Source: Methanobacteriota archaeon (GTDB taxonomy: Archaea; Thermoplasmatota; Poseidoniia; Poseidoniales; Thalassarchaeaceae). From it: 38,492 nt of DNA. The notes under the pieces are model-generated. The model had not been told where the DNA came from. It made no database searches and worked only from the letters and a program-made list of their open reading frames with translations. The translations under genes and the position numbers were made by a program. Of the stretch, positions 9,435 to 18,285 are shown piece after piece. Location: positions 50,592 through 89,083 of the forward strand of contig PSPX01000009.1 of assembly GCA_004195715.1 (NCBI GenBank). The letters run 5' to 3'. Within the stretch, counting starts at the first letter, position 1, and every line of letters begins with the position of its first letter.

Positions 9435-10549
9435 TACTCACCACCTTCCGGCGGATTGTTTGGGTCTGCCACCCACTCCTCTTCAACTGGGTCCCACAAC
9501 CATCCAGGATTCTCCTCGGACGGGACCAGTCTCGACCAGTAGTCGTCCGCAAGCTCTAGTCCCGGAGGCTCAGGCGGCGTCTCGACTGCTTCGACCTCTT
9601 CGGTGTAATCGAGTTCGGGGCGCCCCTCCCAAGGGGAGAGTCTAGCCTGCAGCGAGAGCAGGAATGCCATGACGAGTAGTCCGAAAGCGAGGGCTTGCAT
9701 TCTCGCACCCCATATCTCACCATCGAAAGCGGCCGGCTCAGTGGCCACGGTCAACCACGGCTGAACTATCGAGAAGTCCCCGTTGGACGTGGTGACCTGA
9801 TACTGAATCCGAGTGTCACCAATGGTTGCCGGGAGCATCACATGCCACTCGTCGTCCTCGCCTGTGACCTCAGCGTCGTGTGGCATCCATTCTCCTTCTA
9901 GCATCCACTGGACCGACACTGATGTTGTGTTCCGCGACCTAACCACAGTCGGCGAGTCGTCGCCGGTCACTCTGGTTTCGGGGGTCCAGTCGAAAGCGAA
10001 GCCGGGCAGGTTCTCTGGCACGGGCTGGACATCCACCACGTATCCGCGAGTGAGTGCCGAATAGGCCCAATTATTGCTGTTAGGGTTGGAGCCATGGTGA
10101 ATCTCTGTTAAGAGGGTCTGGATGCCGGGCTGTTCGGGGGCCAGCATCACCCAAGTCAACGTCACAGAGCCACTGGGTGGAACAACGACCTCGACATAGT
10201 TGCGAGTGCCTCCGTTGGGGTCCTGCAAGATATTCCAACCGCGGTCCTCGGGATGATCGTCGTTGCCGCTGGCCGAACTCAGCAGGAACACTCCAAGCAG
10301 ACGGTTGCCTGACAAGCTCATCCCACTGGCCGTTACATGTACCGCCGTTGCAGTGCCCGAAAATGTGAGAGGGTCGACTGATATTGTCACGACTCCGTCG
10401 GACGGACTGCTGAGTGCCGGATCGCCATGGCACGAGCCTCCGCAGGTGTAGTCGCGGTTGGCATCGCCCTCACCGCCGGGGTTTGCCACGCTGGAACTGG
10501 TGGCGAACAGCAGTGCGATGACGATTAACACAGCGGCTCGGGAGCGCAT
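9434..10549 (-). CDS. Secreted, membrane-anchored protein with CGGSCH motif
   Basis: Signal peptide (AAVLIVIALLFATSSSVA), then DYTCGGSCHGDP near the mature N-terminus; beta-rich domain, C-terminal TM and WLWDPVEEEWV tail. Confidence 0.78.
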   Translation of the reverse strand: MRSRAAVLIVIALLFATSSSVANPGGEGDANRDYTCGGSCHGDPALSSPSDGVVTISVDPLTFSGTATAVHVTASGMSLSGNRLLGVFLLSSASGNDDHPEDRGWNILQDPNGGTRNYVEVVVPPSGSVTLTWVMLAPEQPGIQTLLTEIHHGSNPNSNNWAYSALTRGYVVDVQPVPENLPGFAFDWTPETRVTGDDSPTVVRSRNTTSVSVQWMLEGEWMPHDAEVTGEDDEWHVMLPATIGDTRIQYQVTTSNGDFSIVQPWLTVATEPAAFDGEIWGARMQALAFGLLVMAFLLSLQARLSPWEGRPELDYTEEVEAVETPPEPPGLELADDYWSRLVPSEENPGWLWDPVEEEWVADPNNPPEGGE

Positions 10550-13194
10550 TATGTCGACCTCCTGCGGCTCTCTACCAGTGTGATTCCAATAGCCGCTGCG
10601 CCCAGAATCAACAGCAGCGCGGCAATCGGCAGAGCGAGAAATTTGGGTGATCCGGTAGGATCTGTATCGACTGATTCAGCGGCGGACGTGGCATCGACGC
10701 TGACCATGTTCGCGCCTGAAATCCAAACAACCTCATGTCCGTCGACCACCGTCGTCACAGCATAATAGAGTACTGTTGCAGCGGGAACTGTTCCGCTCCA
10801 AGAGGTGTCGCTGGTAACTCCAATGGGAATCATATCGAGCGGTACAGGGTCCCCCCATGCTGGCACGGCGTCGAGCGCTGTCAGCCCGACCACGGTTGTT
10901 ATTGGGCTAGTAGAACTGTAGACTTGGTACTCCGAAGAAGCTCCGTTCCACGCGAGTATGACGGTCGAGCCATCAAGAGAACCTGAGAGTTCTGAAACCG
11001 AGTTGACCGAGCCCAGAACCACCTCGTTCTCCAGTGTGTCGGAATCGCCCATATCATCTATCACAGTCAGTGCGATCGTGTGTACTCCTCCGGGCAGAAG
11101 CACGTCTATTACCGGCCCGGACAGACTGACTCCGTTGACAACCCAGAACCAAGTCACCACCTCTCCGTCTGGATCACTAGAGGCAGTTCCGTTGAAGCTC
11201 ATCATCGCGCCCGGCACGAGCGTTTCGGGAGATGATGACCACCAGGCAGAGGGAGGGAGGTTGGCGATTGTTATCTCCTTGGAGGAGGACGTGGAAAGAC
11301 CCCATGGGTCGTTTGCAAACACGGTGACGTTCCAGATCTGACCTGGCTCAAGCCTCGACGAGGGGACTGCTGATTGACCATCTAGGTCGGGCACATGGAA
11401 GCCGTTCCTTGACCACTGGTAATCGAACAGTACTATTTCCTCGTCGGGATCCTCAGAAGTGGCCTGAGTCATTAGGTCGTGAACGGAGTCAGGCACACCG
11501 AGTTCGGACGATCCGAAATCTCCTCCCAACATTATCTCGGGCGCGCCGGGAGGAGCGTTCTGTATATTGCGGGAATTCGTCTTCATCGATGACCCAAGGC
11601 CCTCTCCATCACCAGGGATGACCTGTACCGACCAGTGCTGGTCCCGAATGGTCTCAGAGGCAAGGACCGTTACCATGTTATCGTAGTCATTGACCCACTC
11701 GCCGTTGACCCACCAGCGGATTTCGCTGTTCGACTCTGCGTCACCGTCGATATCACTCTGCTCCCATGATACTGTCAGATTCATCGTGGTGATCAGATCT
11801 CCCTCGGGGAGCATCGAAATTGAAGTCACCACAGGCGGCGTATTCTGTATAACCACCGTGCTAGTAGTCACCCATTCGGACCATATCAGTCCGTCGGAGA
11901 CCCTGACCTCAGCGAGCCAAGACTCGCCTTTCGAAGTGGCTTCGGGCGGAACCCAGTTCAAGTCGTTGTAAGCAGAAATCTGGGTCCCGTCCCTGAGCCA
12001 TCTAATCTCAGTCGCTTCCTTGGGGTCTCCATCGGGGTCGCTGTACCCCACGACGACCTGCAGGGCATCGGTGGTCACGGCGTTGCTCGAGGGTGTGATG
12101 TATGCTGTAACCGAAGGTTGCAGATTCGAAGAGCCGATGACTAACATAGGTGTCCAGACGGTGTCACCGTAATCGGTCCCGTCATGCGGCTTCACCGAGG
12201 CCTGCCACTCGTCCCCTGACCTCGTCCACAGGCTCGATACGGAGGTCGAGCCATCCAGTTCCAGCATCAGCCCACCATCGAGGTACCACTGGATGACAGT
12301 GTTCTGTTGGGGGTTGCCATCGAGATCGAAGTACTCGTAGTCGATACTGAGGTCGTCATTGTCGAGGGGGTCTGTTGGAGATAGTTCGAGATCTCTCGCA
12401 ACCGGCAATGTGTTGCCAATGGTCACTGGGTCGAGCATTACAGGCTCGCCGTCTTGGTTTACGTCAGAGGGAGTCAGCTCGACCTGCCATTGCTGCCCCC
12501 TTCCTATCCAACTGTTTGGCACATCCGTCAGATCGTCTATCGATGAGACTCTGAGTCCGTCCCGCCACCACTTGATCAGCGTGCCTTGCTCGGAGTCTCC
12601 GTCGGCGTCGTGGTAGTCGTAAGAGACTCCGAGTCCAGTGCCCTTGGTTGGGCTGGTCGGGACGTAGGTGACGTTGGAGGCCACCGGTGGAGTTTCGCCG
12701 CCACCGGCCTCGCCCAGAGTCCACGCCCCATGGCCCCATGTGTCACCCGAGTTCTGGCCGTTGCCGTTGGCGTAAAGTACGGCGACGGTGAAATCAACGT
12801 CGCCGGTGCCTGCAGCTGGGGCGATCCAGTCTGCGGTCCACGAGCGGGCGGCATCGCTGCTGTGGGTCAGCTCGCCGTTCGAGAGTTGCACGTATGCACC
12901 CAAGTTCGTCCAACTCCCCGCGCTCACGTCGAAGTTGAATCCTCCGTCGCCGGAGACATGGGGGCCGCCGTCCCATTGTAGGGAGTAGGTCGCACTTGGG
13001 GTGTAGCCACCCGCGCCGAAGGGGAGTCCGTTTATGGACGCAGAAAGACTCCCCGAATTCGAATGACAGGTGCAGCCGCTGACCGATCTGCCTGTCATCC
13101 CGGTAGACTGAGAATAAGCGGATTGCGAGAGCGACACGAGGAATAGCAGGACCAACAGCATAGCGAGACGTCGGCTGCGCTCCATACCCTGCAC
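10549..13194 (-). CDS. Large surface protein with GCTCH motif, tandem Ig/PKD-like domains and C-terminal TM anchor
   Basis: Signal peptide; SVSGCTCHSNSGSLSASINGLP (resembles 'choice-of-anchor V'-type N-terminal domains); repeated 'xxDxDGDxExxxxIxWWxxG...I.NxPP' units; C-terminal LALPIAALLLILGAAAIGITLVESRRR. Confidence 0.8.
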   Translation of the reverse strand: MQGMERSRRLAMLLVLLFLVSLSQSAYSQSTGMTGRSVSGCTCHSNSGSLSASINGLPFGAGGYTPSATYSLQWDGGPHVSGDGGFNFDVSAGSWTNLGAYVQLSNGELTHSSDAARSWTADWIAPAAGTGDVDFTVAVLYANGNGQNSGDTWGHGAWTLGEAGGGETPPVASNVTYVPTSPTKGTGLGVSYDYHDADGDSEQGTLIKWWRDGLRVSSIDDLTDVPNSWIGRGQQWQVELTPSDVNQDGEPVMLDPVTIGNTLPVARDLELSPTDPLDNDDLSIDYEYFDLDGNPQQNTVIQWYLDGGLMLELDGSTSVSSLWTRSGDEWQASVKPHDGTDYGDTVWTPMLVIGSSNLQPSVTAYITPSSNAVTTDALQVVVGYSDPDGDPKEATEIRWLRDGTQISAYNDLNWVPPEATSKGESWLAEVRVSDGLIWSEWVTTSTVVIQNTPPVVTSISMLPEGDLITTMNLTVSWEQSDIDGDAESNSEIRWWVNGEWVNDYDNMVTVLASETIRDQHWSVQVIPGDGEGLGSSMKTNSRNIQNAPPGAPEIMLGGDFGSSELGVPDSVHDLMTQATSEDPDEEIVLFDYQWSRNGFHVPDLDGQSAVPSSRLEPGQIWNVTVFANDPWGLSTSSSKEITIANLPPSAWWSSSPETLVPGAMMSFNGTASSDPDGEVVTWFWVVNGVSLSGPVIDVLLPGGVHTIALTVIDDMGDSDTLENEVVLGSVNSVSELSGSLDGSTVILAWNGASSEYQVYSSTSPITTVVGLTALDAVPAWGDPVPLDMIPIGVTSDTSWSGTVPAATVLYYAVTTVVDGHEVVWISGANMVSVDATSAAESVDTDPTGSPKFLALPIAALLLILGAAAIGITLVESRRRST

Positions 13195-13277
13195 AGGTTG
13201 GCCCGGCTGAATAAGTTCGCGGCGAGCGGAATTTTGCTTTCCGCTGCATTGATGGATGAAAGGCAGGTGGCCGGAGC

Positions 13278-15338
13278 ATGCGCACTGTGGAGAGCATAGC
13301 GATAATCGGGGCGGGAAACATGGGCTCCGGAATCGCTCAGAAGAGCGCGCAGGAGCACTTCGAGGTCCAGATGGTCGACCGCGAGCAGCAGTGGGTCGAC
13401 AGAGGCCAACAGATAATCTCAGACTTCCTCGATGAGGCAGTGGATAGGAGAATCTTCTCGCCAGCCCAAATCGAGGGTATCAGGAGTCGTATCACGGGAG
13501 TTACCGGGACTGAAAATGTCGCGTCTGACACCGACTTAGTCATTGAAGCGGTATTCGAGGACTTCGACATCAAGACCGAAGTATTTGGCATCCTAGACGA
13601 GGTCTGCGACGATCACACCATCCTAGCCAGTAACACCTCATCGCTCTCCGTCAACGACCTAGCCGAAGCTGTCGGCAGGCCGGATCGTTTCGTCGGACTG
13701 CACTTCTTCTACCACCCGGCCAAGAACAGGCTGATTGAGGTCATCCCCGCCAAGACCACTTCGTCAGAGACTCTGGCCGCAGTGGAGCAGTATTGCAAGA
13801 CCATGGGCAAAGTCGTCATCGTCTGCAAGGACAAACCAGGCTTTGTCGTCAACCGCTTCTTCGTGCCTTGGCTGAACGAGGCCTGCAGATTGCTGGAGGA
13901 GGACGTTGGCTCGACTGCCCAGATTGATGCAGTGGCACGCGACGCATTTCGAATCGGCCTAGGGCCGTTCGCGCTGATGAACCTGACAGGATCTCCGATT
14001 GCACTGCACTCCACCGACTACCTAGCTGCGCAGCTAGACACGCCGCGCTACTTGGCCACTCAGAGCCTGCGCGACCTCGTTGTAGAAGGTAGGACATGGG
14101 AGATTGGAGAAGATGAGGGGTGCAGCGACGAGTCTGCAGTGGTTATCCGCGAGCGTTTACTCGGACAGGTCTTCGCCGTATCATCCCAGATAGTGGACGA
14201 AGGTATCTGCTCGATGGAGGACGTTGACCGAGGCGCCAAGGTCGGTCTGCGCTGGGCACGTGGACCATTCGAGCTCGCCAACCACATAGGCGTGGGCGAG
14301 GCTGTGCGTATGGCATCTGCATACGCTGCAGATGCGGAGTTGAATCTGCCTGACTGGTTCACTGACAGGAAGGAGTCGTTCGAGTTCTCATACATCGATG
14401 TCGGAGTCGAAGACGACATCGCCACGGTGCGCATAAACAGGCCAGAGGCGATGAATGCGCTGAATGTCATCTTGGTATCACAACTAGGGGAAGCATTGGA
14501 TGGGCTGAACGCCCGTGATGATGTCACAACGATTGTATTGGAAGGAGCAGGCAAGGCCTTCGTCGCCGGTGCGGACGTGAAGTTCTTCGTTGACAAGATT
14601 CGTGCCGACGCGATTCAGGACATCTACGACTTCACCGCGCATGGTCACGCGGTTCTGGACAAGCTGGAGAACAGTCAGAAGACTACGATTGCACTGACTA
14701 CCGGACTGGCGCTTGGCGGCGGGCTTGAGTTGGCTCTAGCATGCGACTACAGGGTCGGCACCCGCCGCACTCAATTCAGGTTCCCCGAAACCGGTATCGG
14801 GATTTACCCCGGGCTCGGGGGCACTCAGAGGACCCCGCGTATCTGTGGTCTCGAGTGTGCTCGCTACGCAGTGCTCGCGGGCAATTTCCTCGATGCGTCA
14901 ACCGCTGAGGCATTCGGTTTGCTGACCCATCTGGTCGAGCCCTCGCAAGTCGAAGCCACCGTGGCTTCGATAGCATCTGCAGGCAAGCCCGAGAACAAGT
15001 ACCCCGGTCATCCACCTTCTTTTGAGAATCCCACGGTCGCCTTTGCGACTTCGTTCTACTCGGACAGAAACATGTCTTCGCTGATGGCTGGAGAGGCCCC
15101 GGTTGGCTTCGACGTCGCGGATAAGGTAGTCTCTAGGCAGCTCAAGTCACTATCCCGGGCAGCACCAATCGCACTATCGATGGCTAACGATTTACTCGAC
15201 GCGGCTACTGTCTCGGATCTCAAGGCGGGCCTAGAGCGCGAACTCGAGGGATTGGAAGGGATTTTTGGGACATCCGACGCGCTGGAAGGATTAGCAGCGC
15301 TCATCGAAGGTCGTAGACCCAACTACACCAATGAATGA
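13278..15338 (+). CDS. Bifunctional 3-hydroxyacyl-CoA dehydrogenase / enoyl-CoA hydratase
   Basis: N-terminal IAIIGAGNMGSGIAQ Rossmann motif, FVGLHFFYHPAKNRLIEVI; C-terminal crotonase domain GAGKAFVAGADVKFF...TTGLALGGGLELALACDYRVG. Confidence 0.93.
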   Translation: MRTVESIAIIGAGNMGSGIAQKSAQEHFEVQMVDREQQWVDRGQQIISDFLDEAVDRRIFSPAQIEGIRSRITGVTGTENVASDTDLVIEAVFEDFDIKTEVFGILDEVCDDHTILASNTSSLSVNDLAEAVGRPDRFVGLHFFYHPAKNRLIEVIPAKTTSSETLAAVEQYCKTMGKVVIVCKDKPGFVVNRFFVPWLNEACRLLEEDVGSTAQIDAVARDAFRIGLGPFALMNLTGSPIALHSTDYLAAQLDTPRYLATQSLRDLVVEGRTWEIGEDEGCSDESAVVIRERLLGQVFAVSSQIVDEGICSMEDVDRGAKVGLRWARGPFELANHIGVGEAVRMASAYAADAELNLPDWFTDRKESFEFSYIDVGVEDDIATVRINRPEAMNALNVILVSQLGEALDGLNARDDVTTIVLEGAGKAFVAGADVKFFVDKIRADAIQDIYDFTAHGHAVLDKLENSQKTTIALTTGLALGGGLELALACDYRVGTRRTQFRFPETGIGIYPGLGGTQRTPRICGLECARYAVLAGNFLDASTAEAFGLLTHLVEPSQVEATVASIASAGKPENKYPGHPPSFENPTVAFATSFYSDRNMSSLMAGEAPVGFDVADKVVSRQLKSLSRAAPIALSMANDLLDAATVSDLKAGLERELEGLEGIFGTSDALEGLAALIEGRRPNYTNE

Positions 15339-15681
15339 GAACTCTGAATACGGGAGGCTCGGTTGGACTGTCATGGCATACGGATGTCCGCGTTGTGGTT
15401 GGGTTGGCGACGACCCGATGGAAGCACGGAGCGTAGAAAACAATCCTGTAGCATATGGCGGCCATGCACAGGGACAGGGTGGAGGCGGTCCAAACCCCGG
15501 TTTCGTAGTGATGGAGAAGAAGCGAGTCACGAAGATTTACTGCCCTAACTGCCACAGGTCTCTACCTAAGTCTCAGCAGCCGAGAGTTGGAATGACTTCG
15601 GGGCAATCTGAACAGAGCTTGGGAAGGATGTTGACCTTCCTAATGATAATTGCTGTAGTCGGATATGTCGTGTTTACCTGA
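15331..15681 (+). CDS. Small zinc-ribbon protein with C-terminal TM segment
   Basis: CPRCGW and CPNCHR motifs; C-terminal MLTFLMIIAVVGYVVFT; 8-nt overlap with upstream gene. Confidence 0.65.
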   Translation: MNENSEYGRLGWTVMAYGCPRCGWVGDDPMEARSVENNPVAYGGHAQGQGGGGPNPGFVVMEKKRVTKIYCPNCHRSLPKSQQPRVGMTSGQSEQSLGRMLTFLMIIAVVGYVVFT

Positions 15682-15682
15682 C

Positions 15683-15838
15683 CTACATCTGGTCCTTCGA
15701 CGATTGAATCCAAGCAGGTGCCCGGTAGTTCGCAATCTCAGCGTAGAGCACTGCCCTCAGACTAATCCTCGGCACCTCAATCATTGCATCGCAATCGCCT
15801 ATCGTCTCATCCAACCAGTTCTCCAATAATTTGTCCAT
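15683..15838 (-). CDS. Small hypothetical protein (51 aa)
   Basis: ATG at 15838 preceded by GGAGGA (minus strand GGAGGAAACCACATG); divergent from the HxlR gene. Confidence 0.45.
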   Translation of the reverse strand: MDKLLENWLDETIGDCDAMIEVPRISLRAVLYAEIANYRAPAWIQSSKDQM

Positions 15839-15860
15839 GTGGTTTCCTCCTGCTACTTGG

Positions 15861-15876
15861 TGCAGTTTACGCACTA
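15861..15876. promoter_or_regulatory. Operator-like repeat, copy A (TGCAGTTTACGCACTA)
   Basis: 15/18 identical (including the preceding GG) to copy B at 15928-15943; lies 23 nt upstream of the small ORF start at 15838. Confidence 0.45.
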
Positions 15877-15927
15877 ATCATCCAATTCCTGTATATCAAC
15901 CAAGAAGTATTCACGATTACACTGAGG

Positions 15928-15943
15928 TGCATTTTATACACTA
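15928..15943. promoter_or_regulatory. Operator-like repeat, copy B, overlapping the HxlR TATA box (TGCATTTTATACACTA)
   Basis: Imperfect dyad GTGCAT-TTT-ATACAC; TTTTATAC about 31-38 nt upstream of ATG 15970. Confidence 0.5.
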
Positions 15944-15969
15944 GATGGTTTCTGCACAACCTGTTACCA

Positions 15970-16425
15970 ATGTCACGTGGTCCTTTACGAATCTCCTCCC
16001 CAGACCTCAAGATGATTCGTAAGGCGATCATCGAAGTGGAGGAAAGTGGCGCGATGATTCGCAGGTCGTTCGGGAAATACAACGATGATGATTTCAATAT
16101 TGGTTGGGAGGTTGATGCTGCCGTAGATGCGTTCTCGATCTTCAGTTCGAAGTGGACCATTGAGATCCTAGCGACTCTGTACATCGCTGGCGACCGTCGT
16201 TTCAACGAGATGAGGAAACTTCTGCACGGTATCAGCAGCAGGACCCTCTCAGACAAGTTGACCACCTGCGTTCAGAACGGACTTGTGGACAGAGTGGTCG
16301 ATGACGGACCGCCAATCCGAGTCATCTACCGCCTCACCGAACATGGTCGAGAGGCTGGAAGGCTGCTAAGTCCACTGGTGGCTTACATGAAACTGTATCA
16401 GGGTAAGGTCGTCGGACCCAAGTGA
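15970..16425 (+). CDS. HxlR-family winged-helix transcriptional regulator
   Basis: 'DAFSIFSSKWTIEILATLYIAGDRRFNEMRKLLHGISSRTLSDKLTTCVQNGLVDRVV...YRLTEHGREAGRLLSPL' matches HxlR. ATG 15970 chosen over the upstream ORF start. Confidence 0.9.
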   Translation: MSRGPLRISSPDLKMIRKAIIEVEESGAMIRRSFGKYNDDDFNIGWEVDAAVDAFSIFSSKWTIEILATLYIAGDRRFNEMRKLLHGISSRTLSDKLTTCVQNGLVDRVVDDGPPIRVIYRLTEHGREAGRLLSPLVAYMKLYQGKVVGPK

Positions 16426-16495
16426 GTGGGCATACCGAGCATGCCCTGCACAACCAACCGTATGCTTCAAAGGTCGTACGACGACGAAAGGTATC

Positions 16496-17149
16496 ATGGC
16501 ACTGATTGAGCAGTGGCGCAGTACGCGTCCTTGGTTCGTTGACGGGCTTGCTGCCATAGCCGGAGGGGCACTGGGCCTTGCCGGCCTTCTGCCGTTAATC
16601 GCGCCTGTTGCTCAGGGTACTCTGGCAGCGCCCAGAGACCACTCTTGGGAGCATCCACTTAGAAAGCGCATTCTCAACACCCTTGAGCGTTCCCCGGGGA
16701 TTCATTTTCGTGAGTTGCAGCGTCAGCTGGACGCTGCCAACGGCACCCTTCGCCACCACCTCGACGTGCTGAAGAACGAGTCTTCGGTGACCACTATGCC
16801 AGTAAATGGGAGGACCTGTTACTACATCGGAGCGCCCTCACAGGTAGAGATTCTCGCCGGGACTGGTGTGACCGATCAGAGCCGTGCGGCTGAGATGCTT
16901 CCAGTCGGGCTGTCAACCGTACAGCGCAAAGTAGTCGCCAGGTTGTCTAAGACTCCCGAACCGGTCTCTCAGGCTCAACTAGCGCGCGATCTCGGTAGGT
17001 CTCGTGCCTCGGTGCACTCAGCGATAGGGGTACTGCGCCAGCGTGGCATACTGTGCCCAGCCAAACTAGCCCTAGCGCCGCACATGTCCGGGCTGCAGAC
17101 CTCTGAAGTCGACTACCCGTGGTTGGACGTTCGCGTCGAATACGCTTGA
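16496..17149 (+). CDS. Membrane-anchored transcriptional regulator with two winged-helix domains
   Basis: N-terminal hydrophobic segment GLAAIAGGALGLAGLLPLIAPVA; wHTH1 'ILNTLERSPGIHFRELQRQLDAANGTLRHHLDVL'; wHTH2 'VVARLSKTPEPVSQAQLARDLGRSRASVHSAIGVLRQRGIL'. Confidence 0.8.
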   Translation: MALIEQWRSTRPWFVDGLAAIAGGALGLAGLLPLIAPVAQGTLAAPRDHSWEHPLRKRILNTLERSPGIHFRELQRQLDAANGTLRHHLDVLKNESSVTTMPVNGRTCYYIGAPSQVEILAGTGVTDQSRAAEMLPVGLSTVQRKVVARLSKTPEPVSQAQLARDLGRSRASVHSAIGVLRQRGILCPAKLALAPHMSGLQTSEVDYPWLDVRVEYA

Positions 17150-17205
17150 GTCTGCACCGGAGACTGGCCAAGCCTCTTGAGCCTAGGAATGCGCGCGGAG
17201 CGCGC

Positions 17206-18285
17206 ATGTTCAGAGTCAGGCTGTCCGAATCGCCTATGCCGACGGGTAGCAAGGACCCGGATGTCCTGCTGGCCTGGCTGCTCGATTCGATGGGGATGGT
17301 CAGGCGCAAGACAGAGGGGGATAGCGTCGAGGACGAGCAGGGTGCACTGCACAGACTGTTGCGTGAAACAGTGTTGATTGATCCTCTCAGAGGTTGGGAC
17401 GCCAGAGCATTTGGAGACTCCAGCGGCCTGTCTCAAACCGGCGTCCATCACCAACTCGTCAAACTAAGGGAGTCCGGACTGCTGGCCGCCGACACTGAGG
17501 GACGCTGGCACATACACGTTCTCAGAGGGGGCTCAGTTAGTGCAGCTATCGAGCTGGTCTCGGTCCAGGCCCGAGCGATTCTGGACCTGCGCCTATCCAA
17601 GCTAGCCGAAGTCATCTCCGAGTCTGACGACAGGATGGTCGCCTCTAGTGAGGATGAGAAGGCCTTCCGCATCGAAGTGGCCGAGCCGGGTGTCATCGCG
17701 GAAGGTGAGGACTGGTTCGATGCGCTGGTACGTGACCTCGGACTGAGCGGCGAGCGAGCCAAGTCAGGTGACAGGTTGTCGCGCAACCTACTCGAGGAGC
17801 TGTTGTCAAGCAATAGGGCCGTCACACTGCTCGCTCTGGCCGACAAGTGCGACGACTCTCGAGCCCGTGTCCAGAGATCGATTGAGCGCATGCGGGCTGC
17901 GGGCATCGTCGAGCGTGTGCCAATGCTGGATCGAATAGCCCAAGACGTGTACGGTGGCCTGATGCGACAGTACGATGCACGAGGCGAAGAGTGGTTGATG
18001 ACAAGGGGAGGGGTAGGCAGACTGGACGATTCCGTCTCGAAAGCTCTAATCTCTGGTGTCAAGAAGAAATCACTGAACATCGAGAAGGTGCAGAAGATAC
18101 TGGACCCAGTGCCGGTGGATTCTCAGAAAGTACTACTCAACACCCTCGGAGGCAGGATGCCTTACGGATTCAGAATCGCAGGCAGGGACGGAGATGCAGT
18201 GAAGGAGAAGGTGATGCGTCGGGTCGAGAAGACGCTGCGTCGGATGAGGACTGTTGCTCAGCGGCTCGACGAAGCTCTGGCGTAG
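17206..18285 (+). CDS. Winged-helix domain protein, putative transcriptional regulator
   Basis: 'DARAFGDSSGLSQTGVHHQLVKLRESGLLAADTEGRWHIH' and 'LLALADKCDDSRARVQRSIERMRAAGIVERV'; basic C-terminus. Start uncertain: ATG 17206, TTG 17146 (overlapping the previous stop) or 17119. Confidence 0.7.
   Translation: MFRVRLSESPMPTGSKDPDVLLAWLLDSMGMVRRKTEGDSVEDEQGALHRLLRETVLIDPLRGWDARAFGDSSGLSQTGVHHQLVKLRESGLLAADTEGRWHIHVLRGGSVSAAIELVSVQARAILDLRLSKLAEVISESDDRMVASSEDEKAFRIEVAEPGVIAEGEDWFDALVRDLGLSGERAKSGDRLSRNLLEELLSSNRAVTLLALADKCDDSRARVQRSIERMRAAGIVERVPMLDRIAQDVYGGLMRQYDARGEEWLMTRGGVGRLDDSVSKALISGVKKKSLNIEKVQKILDPVPVDSQKVLLNTLGGRMPYGFRIAGRDGDAVKEKVMRRVEKTLRRMRTVAQRLDEALA

Noticed and set aside
9187-9645. 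152-aa plus-strand ORF spanning two minus-strand genes
   Set aside because: It crosses a gene junction and has antisense-type composition and no family motifs.
14060-14596. 178-aa antisense ORF within the hydroxyacyl-CoA dehydrogenase gene
   Set aside because: Low-complexity Ser/Thr/Pro composition typical of antisense frames; the sense frame has clear enzyme motifs.
15784-15969. N-terminal extension of the HxlR ORF
   Set aside because: It overlaps the divergent small ORF and contains the TATA-like box; HxlR homology begins well after ATG 15970.
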